Assembly: GCA_030374805.1 (NCBI GenBank) | Contig: JARGSG010000267.1 | Span: forward strand, 1-64,000 | Length of the DNA stretch: 64,000 bases | Reading direction: 5' to 3' | Origin: Gracilaria gracilis | Taxonomy: Eukaryota > Rhodophyta > Florideophyceae > Gracilariales > Gracilariaceae | Part shown: positions 33,501 through 43,076 of the stretch, piece by piece | Layout: the number at the start of each line of letters is the position of its first letter | How positions within the stretch are numbered: the stretch's first letter is position 1 | Made by a program: the position numbers and the translations under genes | The notes under the pieces: generated by a model | The model's database searches: none | Told to the model about the DNA's origin: nothing | Seen by the model: only the letters and a program-made list of their open reading frames with translations

Positions 33501-34587
33501 CTGTGCGGTACAAAGCTGCGATTGCTTGAAGGCGCGCTCACAACTCCTCGTGCTCGCCACTCTTCAGCCTTTCACCGCCGCCGCTCTTGGTCCGTTCCCC
33601 TCCGCCGCTTCTCTTACCGACTTTCTTAGTGGTTTTTTCGATTTCCCTCCCACCCGTACCCATTAAGACTACATTTAGTCTTGTTCTATTGTGCAGTGGA
33701 GACAAACGACGAGAAGCAGTCGTTCTGAAATTACAAAGAACGCACCTCATGTGTGCCATCCCCATTGCGAAAGAACGTATCTCTACGGTAGAAATATTGC
33801 AAAACTGCTACAAAACCGTTGCTTCTTTTGTCATAAACGTTTTCACTGCGGCCGTTGAGCGTAATTAACGACTGTTCTTTTCTACTTTTAGTTTACAACT
33901 TGCTGCAGGGTCGTGAGGTGCTTAAACATTAGATGCTAAAATACTTTTCTTACGTTTTGAATCCCTGGTATTGTCCAAAAGACACTAAATTCCCGCGAGC
34001 TCCAGAAGTCTAATGTACCAGCACTTCTGGTAGATCTCTAGAATAGTAGCGCTACTGTCAACGCTACTTTTCTAGCTGAATTTTCCAGTACTGGCTTTGC
34101 AAATTGAGCTAATTGCCAGTTTTCTAGCCTGTAGGAGCTTTGCGATGAACCAAAGAAATATAGATTGATTGTACAATAACTCTGGAGTACCTGGGGAGGT
34201 CTCATGTTTAAGATCAGACCGGGCTTAAAAGCTGAGCCAGATCCAGTGTGACTACTTGTGCACAAATTGAGTATAATGATGCTTAACCAAGCACCAAACA
34301 GACTATGAGTATTATGTATATTTGTTTATGGATTGCACAAATCTATTTACGATTTATCTTCTTGCAAACCAATTCCAAAACATAAAGAAACCAAAGTGGA
34401 AAGAGTTTGCGAGACCCCTTGCGAGGCATATTTGGTACGGTTTTGATATTCTTATATGAAAAGTAAAAACAACAAATCTCTTCGGAGTGTACAACGATGC
34501 TTGGAAGAAGGAGCGCCATTGCTTTTTTTAGTTCGACTGCAATGAATGTTCCCAGAAAGCTCTCCCTCGAGAAAATGCGCTTTTTTC
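30589..34587. other. Non-coding part of unit 2
   Basis: Near copy of 25342-29473. No convincing gene; short frames at 31731-31934 and 33441-33765 are not supported. Contains hairpin repeat copy 3. Confidence 0.65.
34025..34145 (+). repeat. Hairpin repeat, copy 3
   Basis: Duplicate of copy 2 with arms at 34040-34050 and 34063-34073. Confidence 0.6.
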
Positions 34588-34830
34588 AAGCTCAGCCACA
34601 CGTACAAGACCAAGATATGCAGGCAATATGAGTAAGATGGCCAGTGTAGCTACGGGGCGAAGTGTCGGTACGCGCACGGATCTCACGAGCTTCGGCCCAT
34701 TCAGATACACCCGCAATTCAAAACTGCTCCTTGCCGCAATTTCGTGGATAGTGGCAGGTGCTCGTACGGCGTGCAATGCCACTTCCTTCAAGTCGAAAAT
34801 GACCCGAGACCAGAGCAGATAGCTCACTGA
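34588..34830 (+). pseudogene. CCCH tandem-zinc-finger gene remnant, copy 2
   Basis: The same finger pair as 29474-29676 but with its natural end: CRNFVDSGRCSYGVQC, then FLQVENDP and a tga at 34828-34830. Aligned to the other CCCH gene ([10 protein letters not shown]), the last zinc-binding His is replaced by Gln. The TAA inside finger 1 (34633-34635) is shared with copy 1. No upstream start was found, so this is probably a dead paralogue of the CCCH gene downstream. Confidence 0.65.
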
Positions 34831-35536
34831 TGGTGCTGATGGTGCGTATTGGAAATTCTAATTTGGAATGGCGAGCGGGGACATTTGGGGTGCATGTTGG
34901 TGGCGATGACGGTATTGGAAGATTAAAGTATTGTACGCGCGGGTGGTACTGCTGTTTGCTTGGCAGATGGGATGGCTTGTTGCAGGTTGTTTTGCTTCAT
35001 GATCATGTTGACTGGTGACCAAATTGAGTGTGGCGCTACGGGTCCAATTTGAGTGCAGCTCAGAAATGTGGGCGTAGAGAAGGTTTGGTATGGCTGAGGT
35101 TGTGCTTACGTACCTTCTTGATGCTGCGCGGGTTGAGAAAGCGGAAATAAAGTGCAAATGAAGCAACCAAATGACAGCGCTCTACCACTGTAAAGGCGGT
35201 GAGCGCACGTCGCCGCACGTGCGCCTCACGTGCGCCTCACGTGCCGCGCTTCACGTCACCTCCGCGCGTGCGCGCGTAGCCGCCGCGTACCGCCCACTTC
35301 CGCGCCGCGCCGCGGGCGGGCGGCAGCGGCCTTGCCGGCGCCCGAAAACGTGTGCGTCGAACTGCGTCGGCGGGCGTGGCGCGTCGCACGCTACGTCTGC
35401 AGGATTTTCGCGGCGCAACGGCGCCCGCCTGGCAACGCCCTCCCTCTTCCCTGCTGTCTCCGCCGCCACCGCGCCTCCGCTGCTGCTGCTGTGCTTTGGA
35501 CCCGCCTCGCGCGCCCGTTGTTCACCGCCGTTCATC
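34831..35536 (+). promoter_or_regulatory. Unique block with G-box cluster upstream of the CCCH gene
   Basis: Present only in unit 2. The first 330 bp are ordinary non-coding DNA. From about 35200 it turns strongly GC-rich and has CACGTG at 35216, 35227 and 35238, exactly 11 bp apart, plus TCACGTCA at 35252. This looks like the CCCH gene's own promoter. Confidence 0.5.
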
Positions 35537-35996
35537 ATGCAAGCCACCGTCGCCGTCGCCGCCGCCACCGCCGCCACCACCCCGTCGCGCGCGTACGCGC
35601 CATCCCGCCTGGCCGCCGCGCGGTCGCTGCCCACCTGGACGCTATCCACTCGCAAAAGCCGTCCCCGTCCCCGCCCCCATCGTCGCCGCCCAAGCTACCA
35701 GCTGCCGCGCGGTCGCTGAGCGAAACCCGCTGTAGAAGACCGAGCTCTGCCCCCAGTTCGCGCAGCAGCAGCCGTGCAAGTACGGGCGCAAGTGCCAATT
35801 CGCGCACGGGCGCCAAGAGTTGCGCCCCGTGCAGCTACATCCGCACTTTAAGACCAAGCTGTGGCGCAACTTCCAGAGCAGCGGCGCGTGTCCGTACGGC
35901 AGGCACTGCAACTTCCTGCACGGGAAGCGCGACCCGCTCAGGAACGCGGTGCTGCGCGAGGATGTACGCCGCGCGATGGTGCACGCGCTGGCGTGA
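35537..35996 (+). CDS. CCCH tandem-zinc-finger protein, copy 2 (possibly spliced)
   Basis: The ATG at 35537 opens an Ala/Thr/Arg-rich frame ending at a tag at 35717-35719. The fingers resume in another frame at 35736 ([41 protein letters not shown]) and end at the tga at 35994-35996. The context cccgctgtag just before 35736 could be a 3' splice site, but I find no convincing donor in matching phase. Finger 2 has Trp instead of its first Cys, as in the other copy. If expressed it would be a TTP/TIS11-type RNA-binding protein with one intact finger. Alternatively it is a pseudogene. Confidence 0.5.
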
Positions 35997-36116
35997 GGGG
36001 GCGGGCGGCTGGGCGCGGCGGCGTTTGATGCGGCGGATTGTGAGTCTTGTTGCTCGAGTGAGGGCTTGGTGGATGGCTTATGTGTGTCTCCGTTGCCGCA
36101 GTTTTGTTGGGTTGCG

Positions 36117-36516
36117 CAAAACTGTTCGCGTGTGGAATATGGCGAACGGAGATGAGGTGGCGCGGCCGCTGCAGCACGACGAGTCGGTCGTGGAGGTGGG
36201 CCTGAACGAGGACGGGTCGTACGTTGTGTCGCGGGAAGGGTTCACAGGAAAGAGAAGGATTTGGCGCGTGGGCGACGGTGCGTGCGTTGCGACGAGTGAC
36301 GACGAGGCGTGGGGCGCCAAGCTGCACGCGTTGCAGCAGCAGCGCCTTTCCACCTCCAGATACCGCTTGGGCTGGAGCGGGACCCGTGCAGTGACGCATC
36401 GGCAGGCAGACGGCAGCGACGTGCGGCTCGGAACGAGCGACGGCTACCTGGAACGCTTCGGTGAGCTGTGGTACTCGCAAGCCGAATTTGGGCAGTGCAG
36501 AGTAATTACAGAGTGA
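36117..36516 (+). pseudogene. Orphan WD40 tail, copy 3
   Basis: Third copy of the receptor's last WD40 repeat and tail, open to the tga at 36514-36516. It differs from copy 2 by several residues (RYRLGWSGTRAV, SDGYLERF). Similarity to the other units ends about 35 bp after the stop. Confidence 0.75.
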
Positions 36517-36549
36517 ATTGGGCGCAGAATAATTATTAGGAAAATTGGC

Positions 36550-36899
36550 GCCAATTAATTGTTTGGGGCCCATTCTCCGAACCCCACCGTATACATCTTC
36601 ACGCAGCGGCTACTTTGATCCAATTTCTTCCAATTTAAATTAATGCACGTTGTTTTTTGTAGTGGTTTTTAACGGTCAAATAACATCATCATGATGATCG
36701 AATAACATCATCATGAATGTCGTGAAACCCATTTTTGTAAGTGCGGCTACTTCACGAAAGAGGCCGCAATTTAAAGCATTGTGGTGTCCCATACCAACGC
36801 CATATGCCTTTTATTCATGCGCGAGTGACAACAATAACCTTATATTTAATTCAAATGAGGCGTTTTTAGGCTAAACGAGTTTTGGTTTCAAATCAAGCC
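36550..36899. other. Unique non-coding DNA after the duplication
   Basis: AT-rich, with a short local repeat (aataacatcatcatga, twice near 36680-36715). No gene seen. Confidence 0.5.
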
Positions 36900-37063
36900 G
36901 GATGAGATGGGGTCGTACGACCGCACGCTGTTTGTGTGGGACGTGCCAGTGCAGGTGGCAGCACACGTGGCCACGCACCAGTTCTCCATGCCGGATGTTC
37001 CACGTGTCGTTTCGCTGTGCACGCCAGCGCCGTCGTTTGGCTTTGGGATGGAAGCGCGCATGT
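36899..37063 (+). pseudogene. WD40-repeat scrap
   Basis: One frame reads PDEMGSYDRTLFVWDVPVQV and continues to a tga at 37061-37063. SYDRTLFVWDV is a typical WD40 D-strand end. It is an isolated partial repeat, presumably another decayed receptor fragment. Too short to be certain. Confidence 0.4.
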
Positions 37064-37654
37064 GAGCAGTTTGGAGCACTCCACTTGTGTGCCGCATCCA
37101 ACTTCGCCGCCACACCCACGGGGCTCGACCGAAACGGATTTCAGCCGCTCGCAGCACCCTGGTGGTAAGCGTTGCCGCGCCTCCAAGCTTGGCCTCTTTT
37201 ATCAATCTGCTCGTGGCCATCGATTCTGTCAAGTGCAGCAGTAAACCATCATCCAAACCATTGTTTTGGTGTCTTGTCTTCATCCTGTCTGTCTAATCCT
37301 TTTTTGCAACGTATATCCAACGGATATACCTATGCACACGTCGGCGGCTCCAGAAGAGCGCAATTGAATGCTTGAGCCTGTACAACAGTATTACGTTGTG
37401 TGCCCAAGTGTGAAGCGGGCGCCAAGAGCAGGCTACTGCATGATGTTACCCATACGACACACGAGGGATTTCATTATTGGTATGTGGCATGCACGGTAAA
37501 TTTCGCTTTGGACGGGTGTCCCCGTGGCGTATTCCCCTGAAAAAAAAAGTGGCAGACGGTCTTTCTACACTTGAGTGGTGCTCAATGGCAAGATGATCCT
37601 TTCATGTTTGCTTTATTGGACATCTGTTTGACATCGCTGTCGAAAATGCGCTCA
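37064..37654. other. Intergenic region
   Basis: No supported gene; frames on both strands near 36871-37375 lack recognisable features. Confidence 0.5.
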
Positions 37655-38329
37655 CTACACTCGTTGAAGAGTAAATCGAGAATGCTCAGTACCATGGAAG
37701 TACGTGATTGTAGCTACGTGAGTTGAGGCACAACCATTCTGGTATCCAGGAGAAATAGGAGTGGTGAGAATAGTGCCCGTGACAAGAACGCCGTTGCTCT
37801 TCCGTCGCAAATAAAGCGACATCTGAGCAGCGCCATGGTTCTCAGAGCCATGCCATCCAGCATACGCCTCGATGGCGACCGAGTCGTCAAACTGATCTCG
37901 TGCGGCGAGCATGATATCGAGGACAACCACTTCAGTTCCGCCGTAGCTGGAGCTGTCGCCGCTAAAGCGCAGGAATGGGGAGTTGTTGCTGCATGAAAAG
38001 CCTACGTTGGTGTCGTCGACGCCCATCCATCTGGTGCTGGTGTCCAAGTCACGATGCTCCGCGGACCAGGTGTACTCGATGACCGCCTCGAACTGTGAAA
38101 GCTGGTCGTACGGGATGAGAAAAGAGTTTTCGGGCAGCGTGCATGAAAAGCCTCCCGGACAGGGTTTCACCTCACACATGGCATAGATTTGGTCGTTATA
38201 GTTTTCGCAGTCACTGACGGCGAGCTGACGGTTGCTGTGGCAGCGATTGGGACAAATTCGGCCCGCCGTTGATGGCGCCAACATGTGTGCGAGCACAGCC
38301 AGAAGGCCGAGAAGACGCAGGAACTTCAT
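37655..38329 (-). CDS. Secreted protein of unknown function, 224 aa
   Basis: Single-exon frame with a clear signal peptide (MKFLRLLGLLAVLAHMLAPSTAG). A cysteine-containing N-terminal part follows (ICPNRCHSN ... CEVKPCPGGFSC), then a longer domain predicted to be beta-rich, with alternating hydrophobic residues and many Ser, Thr and Gly (TEVVVLDIMLAARDQFDD, MSLYLRRKSNGVLVTG). The layout recalls extracellular beta-sandwich or lectin-like proteins, but I recognise no family. The start is the first Met before the signal peptide. A tandem G-box repeat lies about 390-450 bp upstream. Confidence 0.75.
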   Translation of the reverse strand: MKFLRLLGLLAVLAHMLAPSTAGRICPNRCHSNRQLAVSDCENYNDQIYAMCEVKPCPGGFSCTLPENSFLIPYDQLSQFEAVIEYTWSAEHRDLDTSTRWMGVDDTNVGFSCSNNSPFLRFSGDSSSYGGTEVVVLDIMLAARDQFDDSVAIEAYAGWHGSENHGAAQMSLYLRRKSNGVLVTGTILTTPISPGYQNGCASTHVATITYFHGTEHSRFTLQRV

Positions 38330-39696
38330 AGTGACAGGTTTGTTTCACAAGCTTTGGGGATCGAGGGTAGCTGATGATCGGGGTCGAGAGAGTTGTGGCT
38401 TGTGTGGCGACTGTGGATGTTGTGCTTGGACTTTGTGTGTGTTAAATGGTGCTGGAGATGGGCAGCTGTGTGGGGGCGTCATGACGCTTCATTGCAATGT
38501 ATGGAGAGCAAAATGAGTTGGACACGGGGCTGAGGACTTGAAGACACAGGGCTGCTTGCTTGAGAAGCGTTGCCGCATGGCGGTGCTACTCTAGAAGGGG
38601 TTGTTCGGCGCAAGTGGAAAGGAGCAACAGATGCATGGGCGAGAGGCACTGCGCCTCCTGCACCAAGAAAGAAGAAATGCAACACGACCACTGTGGCAAC
38701 GCAGAAAGCCGTTCAGCTCTCCACGTGTGCAGCTCTCCACGTGTGCAGCTCTCCACGTGTGCAGCTCTCCACGTGTGCAGCGTTCCAGAATATTTGCAAA
38801 ACATGAATCACGCAGAAAAATGCAAGTACGAAACAAGCACAGATTAGACCAACCTCCCACGTGCACACGTGCCCAACAAGCAGTGTCTGTAGCAATTATA
38901 TAAACAAAATCAGCCTTCCCTATAACTGTTGCGGCGCTGATATACATATATATAGCTTTTCACTAATTCCTATGTGACCACCTAACGAGGTTGGGGCAGA
39001 TGGGGCGTTTACCCATATCTCCATGAACGGGTGTGGACACGTGCAACACCTCGCTACTTGTAATGGAAATTTCAAAAAAGAGTTTTTGTTCAATTCTTCT
39101 TAATAACTGGGAAACGTGGCCAGCTCTTTTCCGTGATCAATTAGCCAAGCGAGAGCTGGAAATCAGAATTCTAAGCTGATTTGGATTTGGCGCACTTGCG
39201 TCCGCGTGGGGTCACAGTTTCAGCGCCACTGCGCAAACGATTGATCGCAGGTGAAATTGGGAAACAAACCATCATCATGATTCTTTTAACATTCTCCAAG
39301 AGTCCGTTTCCTGGATCAAGAGAAACAAGAATGGCTCCATGGCAACCAAGCTACGTTTGTGCCCCGGAAGCGACCAGCACTAGTGCATTAGCGGCAGGGA
39401 AAACCGCTCGACTACTTTTCTCCGCTAGTCCGCACTTGAAGCTGGACTTGGCCCACGGGTCATGGGAGCATGATTTTTTAAACCACACCGCAACAGCATA
39501 AGCCGAGGATAAGACGCCTTCCATGCGTTGCTCAATGACTCGTTTGTTGACACACCCAGATCTAAGCAGAGCTGGACCCGTTTGGGGCGATAAAGCAGTT
39601 GTATCAAGTAACTCGTATCAAGTGACTGGCAGCTCAGGAAAAGACCTCGAGGTCAAGCCACAAATTCACAATTGTGATGTATGATGCAACACTCTT
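38330..39696. other. Intergenic region with G-box tandem repeat
   Basis: No supported protein gene. Contains the 16-bp repeat at 38715-38778, more CACGTG-type sites (around 38858-38872) and an AT microsatellite near 38940-38955. Frames at 39181-39501 and 39425-39607 are unsupported. Confidence 0.5.
38715..38778. repeat. Four perfect 16-bp tandem units with CACGTG
   Basis: The unit agctctccacgtgtgc occurs four times without change. Each contains the G-box/E-box core CACGTG. It lies upstream of the secreted-protein gene at 37655-38329 and could be a bHLH/bZIP binding cluster. Confidence 0.9.
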
Positions 39697-40114
39697 TTAT
39701 TGTGCAATATAGAATCTGAGTGAGTGATCTGGGCAGGACGCGTTGCTGCTAGCTAGAGGTGAACCGAGAGCCATCCCAGATATCGGGCCACAAGTGGATA
39801 TCATGTCCCGTCTTGATGGCTCTGCGGTTGTTGAGGGTTTAGTATTGGACAGAGGGCGTGAAGTGACAGAGATTGTTCGAAGGTTTTCCTTGCTGTACGC
39901 TGTCGAGGCCACGAAGGCATACACAGGGGTTTCTCGAGATCTATCAAGATATGACGCTTTTTTCAAAAATTCCATTTCCTTGCTGTGCTTTCTCCCCGCA
40001 AGTGGTCCTCGCATGAAGCCTTCATGTACTATGCCAGGTTTAGAACCACAGGATTACTGGAGCAATCTGTTTGTATCCAGCCACTGGGGGGGAACTTCAC
40101 AGCTGACTGTGTAG
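39697..40114. other. Overlapping open frames, coding strand unresolved
   Basis: Both strands are open here: minus 39697-40014 (105 codons) and plus 39743-40114 (123 codons). The minus frame ends in caataaaag, so its stop overlaps an AATAAA polyadenylation-type signal, which slightly favours it as the end of a small gene. No domain is recognised in either. Confidence 0.3.
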
Positions 40115-40222
40115 AACCGTGTGCTCACATACCAAACCGCTGATACACGTTTGGTACAATGTGAGAAAACAATGCCGTGCGCCATACTCAGCCAGAACGG
40201 CGTACAATCGGTGAGCTCAGCC

Positions 40223-40230
40223 TATATAAG
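40223..40230 (+). promoter_or_regulatory. TATA box
   Basis: tatataag, 78 nt before the ATG at 40301. The same spacing is seen at the C2H2 genes (55311 and 57081). Confidence 0.65.
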
Positions 40231-40300
40231 AAACTCCACATCATTCCGCTCACTTTTGTAACTACTGTACTTTGCATCCGAACACACTCTCACATCCGAA

Positions 40301-41893
40301 ATGTTTCTGCACGCAGTCCAATTTATCCTTCTCGCCACCGCGATATACGCGCTTTGCCCTCCCGGAAGCAGGCTAGAGAACGATCGATGCATCTCTTGCC
40401 CCGACGGCTTGTATCCAACTGCCTTTGGAGAGCCTCGATGCACAACATGTAATCCAGGATTTGAACTCGAAGAATTTGGTTCAAGGTGCCTCGAATGCCG
40501 TCACGGCTTCTTCAAAACGACGCTCGGCGTCTCATGCAGCCGATGTCCTCCAGGAATGTCAAGTGTGCTCGGAGCGACAAAATGTCAGCGGTGCCCTGCT
40601 GGGACAATACCGGATCCGGATGGGTCGAAGCGCTTTCCATTCGACTCGGCGTATTCTGCGGAACAGCTAGGATGTAAGAAATGCCCTCCCAACCAGTTTG
40701 CGGCACGTACTGCTTCTGATGAGTGCAAACTGTGCCCGATCGGTACCATCGCCACGCCAGATGGTACTGGATGCGTATCATGTCCTGCCGGTACTTTTCG
40801 GTTGCTCATATCATCAACCAGCTGCGAGCCATGCCCGGCAGGAACTTCAAGTCTTGGAGATCGCCCGGCGGGATGTAAAAGCGCCACCACTGGCTGTCCT
40901 ACAAACACCTTCGAAGCTGCGGACGGAGAATGCCGAGCTTGCGCCCCTGGAGAACGCCTGAATACTAGAAGAAAAGAATGCGTTAGGTGTGGTCATAATC
41001 AGGTGAGCTCTGGAGGTGCTTCGCAACGATGCTTCGCTTGTGCTCCAGGGAAACGACCTGCAGGCAGCCGCACCATCTTCGAGAACGCCTTATGTGAGTG
41101 TGATCCTGGGACCGCCGCAGATGGCAAGGGCGGTTGCAAACGATGTGAAGCCGGGACGTTTTGGCAAAGCACTCCAGTTGGAGTACCGCAGATCAAGTAC
41201 GAGAAGCTAGACTACTACCAAGAGCCGTTCTGCAGTGGTTGTGACAAAGGCTACATCAGCGCAGAAGGCGCTTTGGAGTGTTCCAAATGTGCTGCAAACG
41301 AATACACGCACCCGGACGACGCGACGCGATGTGTGGCGTGCCCCGATGGACTTTTAGGCCGTTCTGGTTTCTTCAGCTTCAACTGCGTCGATCCTTCAAC
41401 CGAATGCGGCTTGGGATCGAGTGCTACGGAATATGGGTGCAATGCGTTTGAATGTCCGCTTCCCGGCAAATTGATGGAAGATGGGCGTTGTACAACTTGC
41501 GTCGGTAATAAGTTCGAGTTGGATACGTGCACTCCCTGTGCTCCAAACCACTTTTCTTCGCGGAAAGATGGCATAAGCTGCCAGCTATGTGCTCTTGTGG
41601 ACCAGGATGGGAATCCAGCCAATGCTGTGACTGGTCGATGTGAATGTCGGTATGGGCAAGGTGAAAAGGATGGCGTTTGTGTTCCTTGCGGCGACGGCGA
41701 GTTCTCGTTGGATGGTAAGTGTGTGCGATGCCCATCCGGAAGTGTTTTTCTGCGCAGGTCTCCGTACGGAGACCGATGCTTTGAGTGCTCTGATATGAAC
41801 TTTATGGGCCGAGTTTCTGCTCATCTGCAATGTCCAGAAGGAACGAGGAAAGTGCCAAACCTGTTTGGTGGCGAGTCTTGTGAGTGCGAATGA
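40301..41893 (+). CDS. Secreted cysteine-rich ephrin-receptor-like protein, 530 aa
   Basis: Signal peptide (MFLHAVQFILLATAIYA), then about ten cysteine-rich modules with the pattern C..C..G.....G...C..C..G (for example CPPGMSSVLGATKCQRCPAG and CPAGTFRLLISSTSCEPC). This is the ephrin type A/B receptor-like or GCC2/GCC3 repeat, related to TNFR and EGF-like modules and abundant in algal secreted proteins. No transmembrane helix or kinase domain is seen, and the protein ends in a cysteine-rich module (SCECE). It is probably exported or part of the cell wall/matrix; the function is unknown. Uninterrupted, with a TATA box at a normal distance, so it looks live. Confidence 0.88.
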   Translation: MFLHAVQFILLATAIYALCPPGSRLENDRCISCPDGLYPTAFGEPRCTTCNPGFELEEFGSRCLECRHGFFKTTLGVSCSRCPPGMSSVLGATKCQRCPAGTIPDPDGSKRFPFDSAYSAEQLGCKKCPPNQFAARTASDECKLCPIGTIATPDGTGCVSCPAGTFRLLISSTSCEPCPAGTSSLGDRPAGCKSATTGCPTNTFEAADGECRACAPGERLNTRRKECVRCGHNQVSSGGASQRCFACAPGKRPAGSRTIFENALCECDPGTAADGKGGCKRCEAGTFWQSTPVGVPQIKYEKLDYYQEPFCSGCDKGYISAEGALECSKCAANEYTHPDDATRCVACPDGLLGRSGFFSFNCVDPSTECGLGSSATEYGCNAFECPLPGKLMEDGRCTTCVGNKFELDTCTPCAPNHFSSRKDGISCQLCALVDQDGNPANAVTGRCECRYGQGEKDGVCVPCGDGEFSLDGKCVRCPSGSVFLRRSPYGDRCFECSDMNFMGRVSAHLQCPEGTRKVPNLFGGESCECE

Positions 41894-42616
41894 TTGTTCC
41901 ACTGGGTATGCCCAGCCAGAACCACGTATGCGTCGTGGTTTTGCGAGAACAAGCTATTGAAGTTCAGGTTTGCTAGAAGTGTGCTGCTCTTCATGCTGCA
42001 ACTTCTGATAGCGGAGGACAAGCGCAAATTGATTCGCTAACGTCCTCTGTGCTATATATTTACATTGTTGCATGTCTCTGTCAAGAGGAATAGCGAAGCT
42101 TTTGGACACATATTTTTCATGGTCGTGGTAAATGTATTTCTTCTAGCGTTTACACAATAAGCATTTTGATTTTGGTCCACGGGCGGCGGTAGCGGACGAG
42201 GGCTGCAGCAAGCAACAAGGCGGAGCACAACGAAGATGGCTCTTGTAACTTTACCGTTGGTATCTAACCGTTCAACTTGTAATTTGTAGTTTTTTCATTC
42301 GGACCATCTGTGCCGGATCTAAGCAAGCATAACTTCACGGCTCTTCCTTCATTTTTGACATTCGACGGCTCGATAAAAAGCTAATCGTGTTAGCTACAAT
42401 TATGGAGAAGTAGAAGCAAAATGAATCAAGAAAGAGAAGGCTAGATGCAAATCAGAGGACCTTCTTAAAAGGGGTCGAAACAGGATATAATTATAATGTG
42501 TAGGTTCATAAAAATTATCAAAAATAAAGGTTGATTTGCATCCGTGCATGCGTGGATCACTGCGATGGGACCCATCTTTGACTTCTTTTGGCAATTTCTG
42601 AAGTTGGTAGGGTACT
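41894..42616. other. Intergenic region
   Basis: No supported gene. A possible aataag polyadenylation-type signal lies near 42158 for the upstream gene. The rest is AT-rich up to the piggyBac target site. Confidence 0.5.
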
Positions 42617-43076
42617 TAACCCTTTGGACACTGAAAGCCTATATGTGTTAAAATAGACTTAACATGCGAATGTCATTGGGTGTGGTCGAGAACACTTGGT
42701 AGTAAGCGAGCCAAGTGTTCACTATTCTTATGTTTAGCTCACTAGAAGTAAGCAAACTCAACGTCATTGGCCATCGCTAGATTTTAAGGCAACAGCACCA
42801 ATAACGAACAGTTTGGAGGTCCCCTGCTATCTCGAGATATCAAGAGCTACCACGTTTGCTTTGCGCTCGACCTCATACTTTACACTCCTGGGAGTCTCTG
42901 TATGTCCATAGGCCTCCTCGGACATTGAAAGGAATTTGGAGATCGATGTCATGCGCGTTCGCAGCTCAAGATCCTCCGAAGGCCATGACACCCGCCAAAA
43001 CACACGGCCACAACCAGATTACGTTCTCTGACAATCGCGCTTAGCTCGACTTTTTTACTTTCCGTGCTACAAAAAT

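Larger units (their letters stand above)
30189..36116. repeat. Tandem duplication, unit 2 (5.93 kb)
   Basis: Second full unit, like 24935-30188 but with about 0.81 kb of unique sequence (34790-35603) between the two CCCH parts. A third, partial unit begins at 36117 and ends in similarity at about 36550. Confidence 0.9.

Noticed and set aside
38715-38778. CRISPR-like array
   Set aside because: Units are adjacent with no spacers; this is a simple tandem repeat in a eukaryotic sequence.
40512-41902. Minus-strand frames opposite the cysteine-rich secreted protein
   Set aside because: Shadows of a well-supported coding sequence with signal peptide and repeated cysteine pattern.
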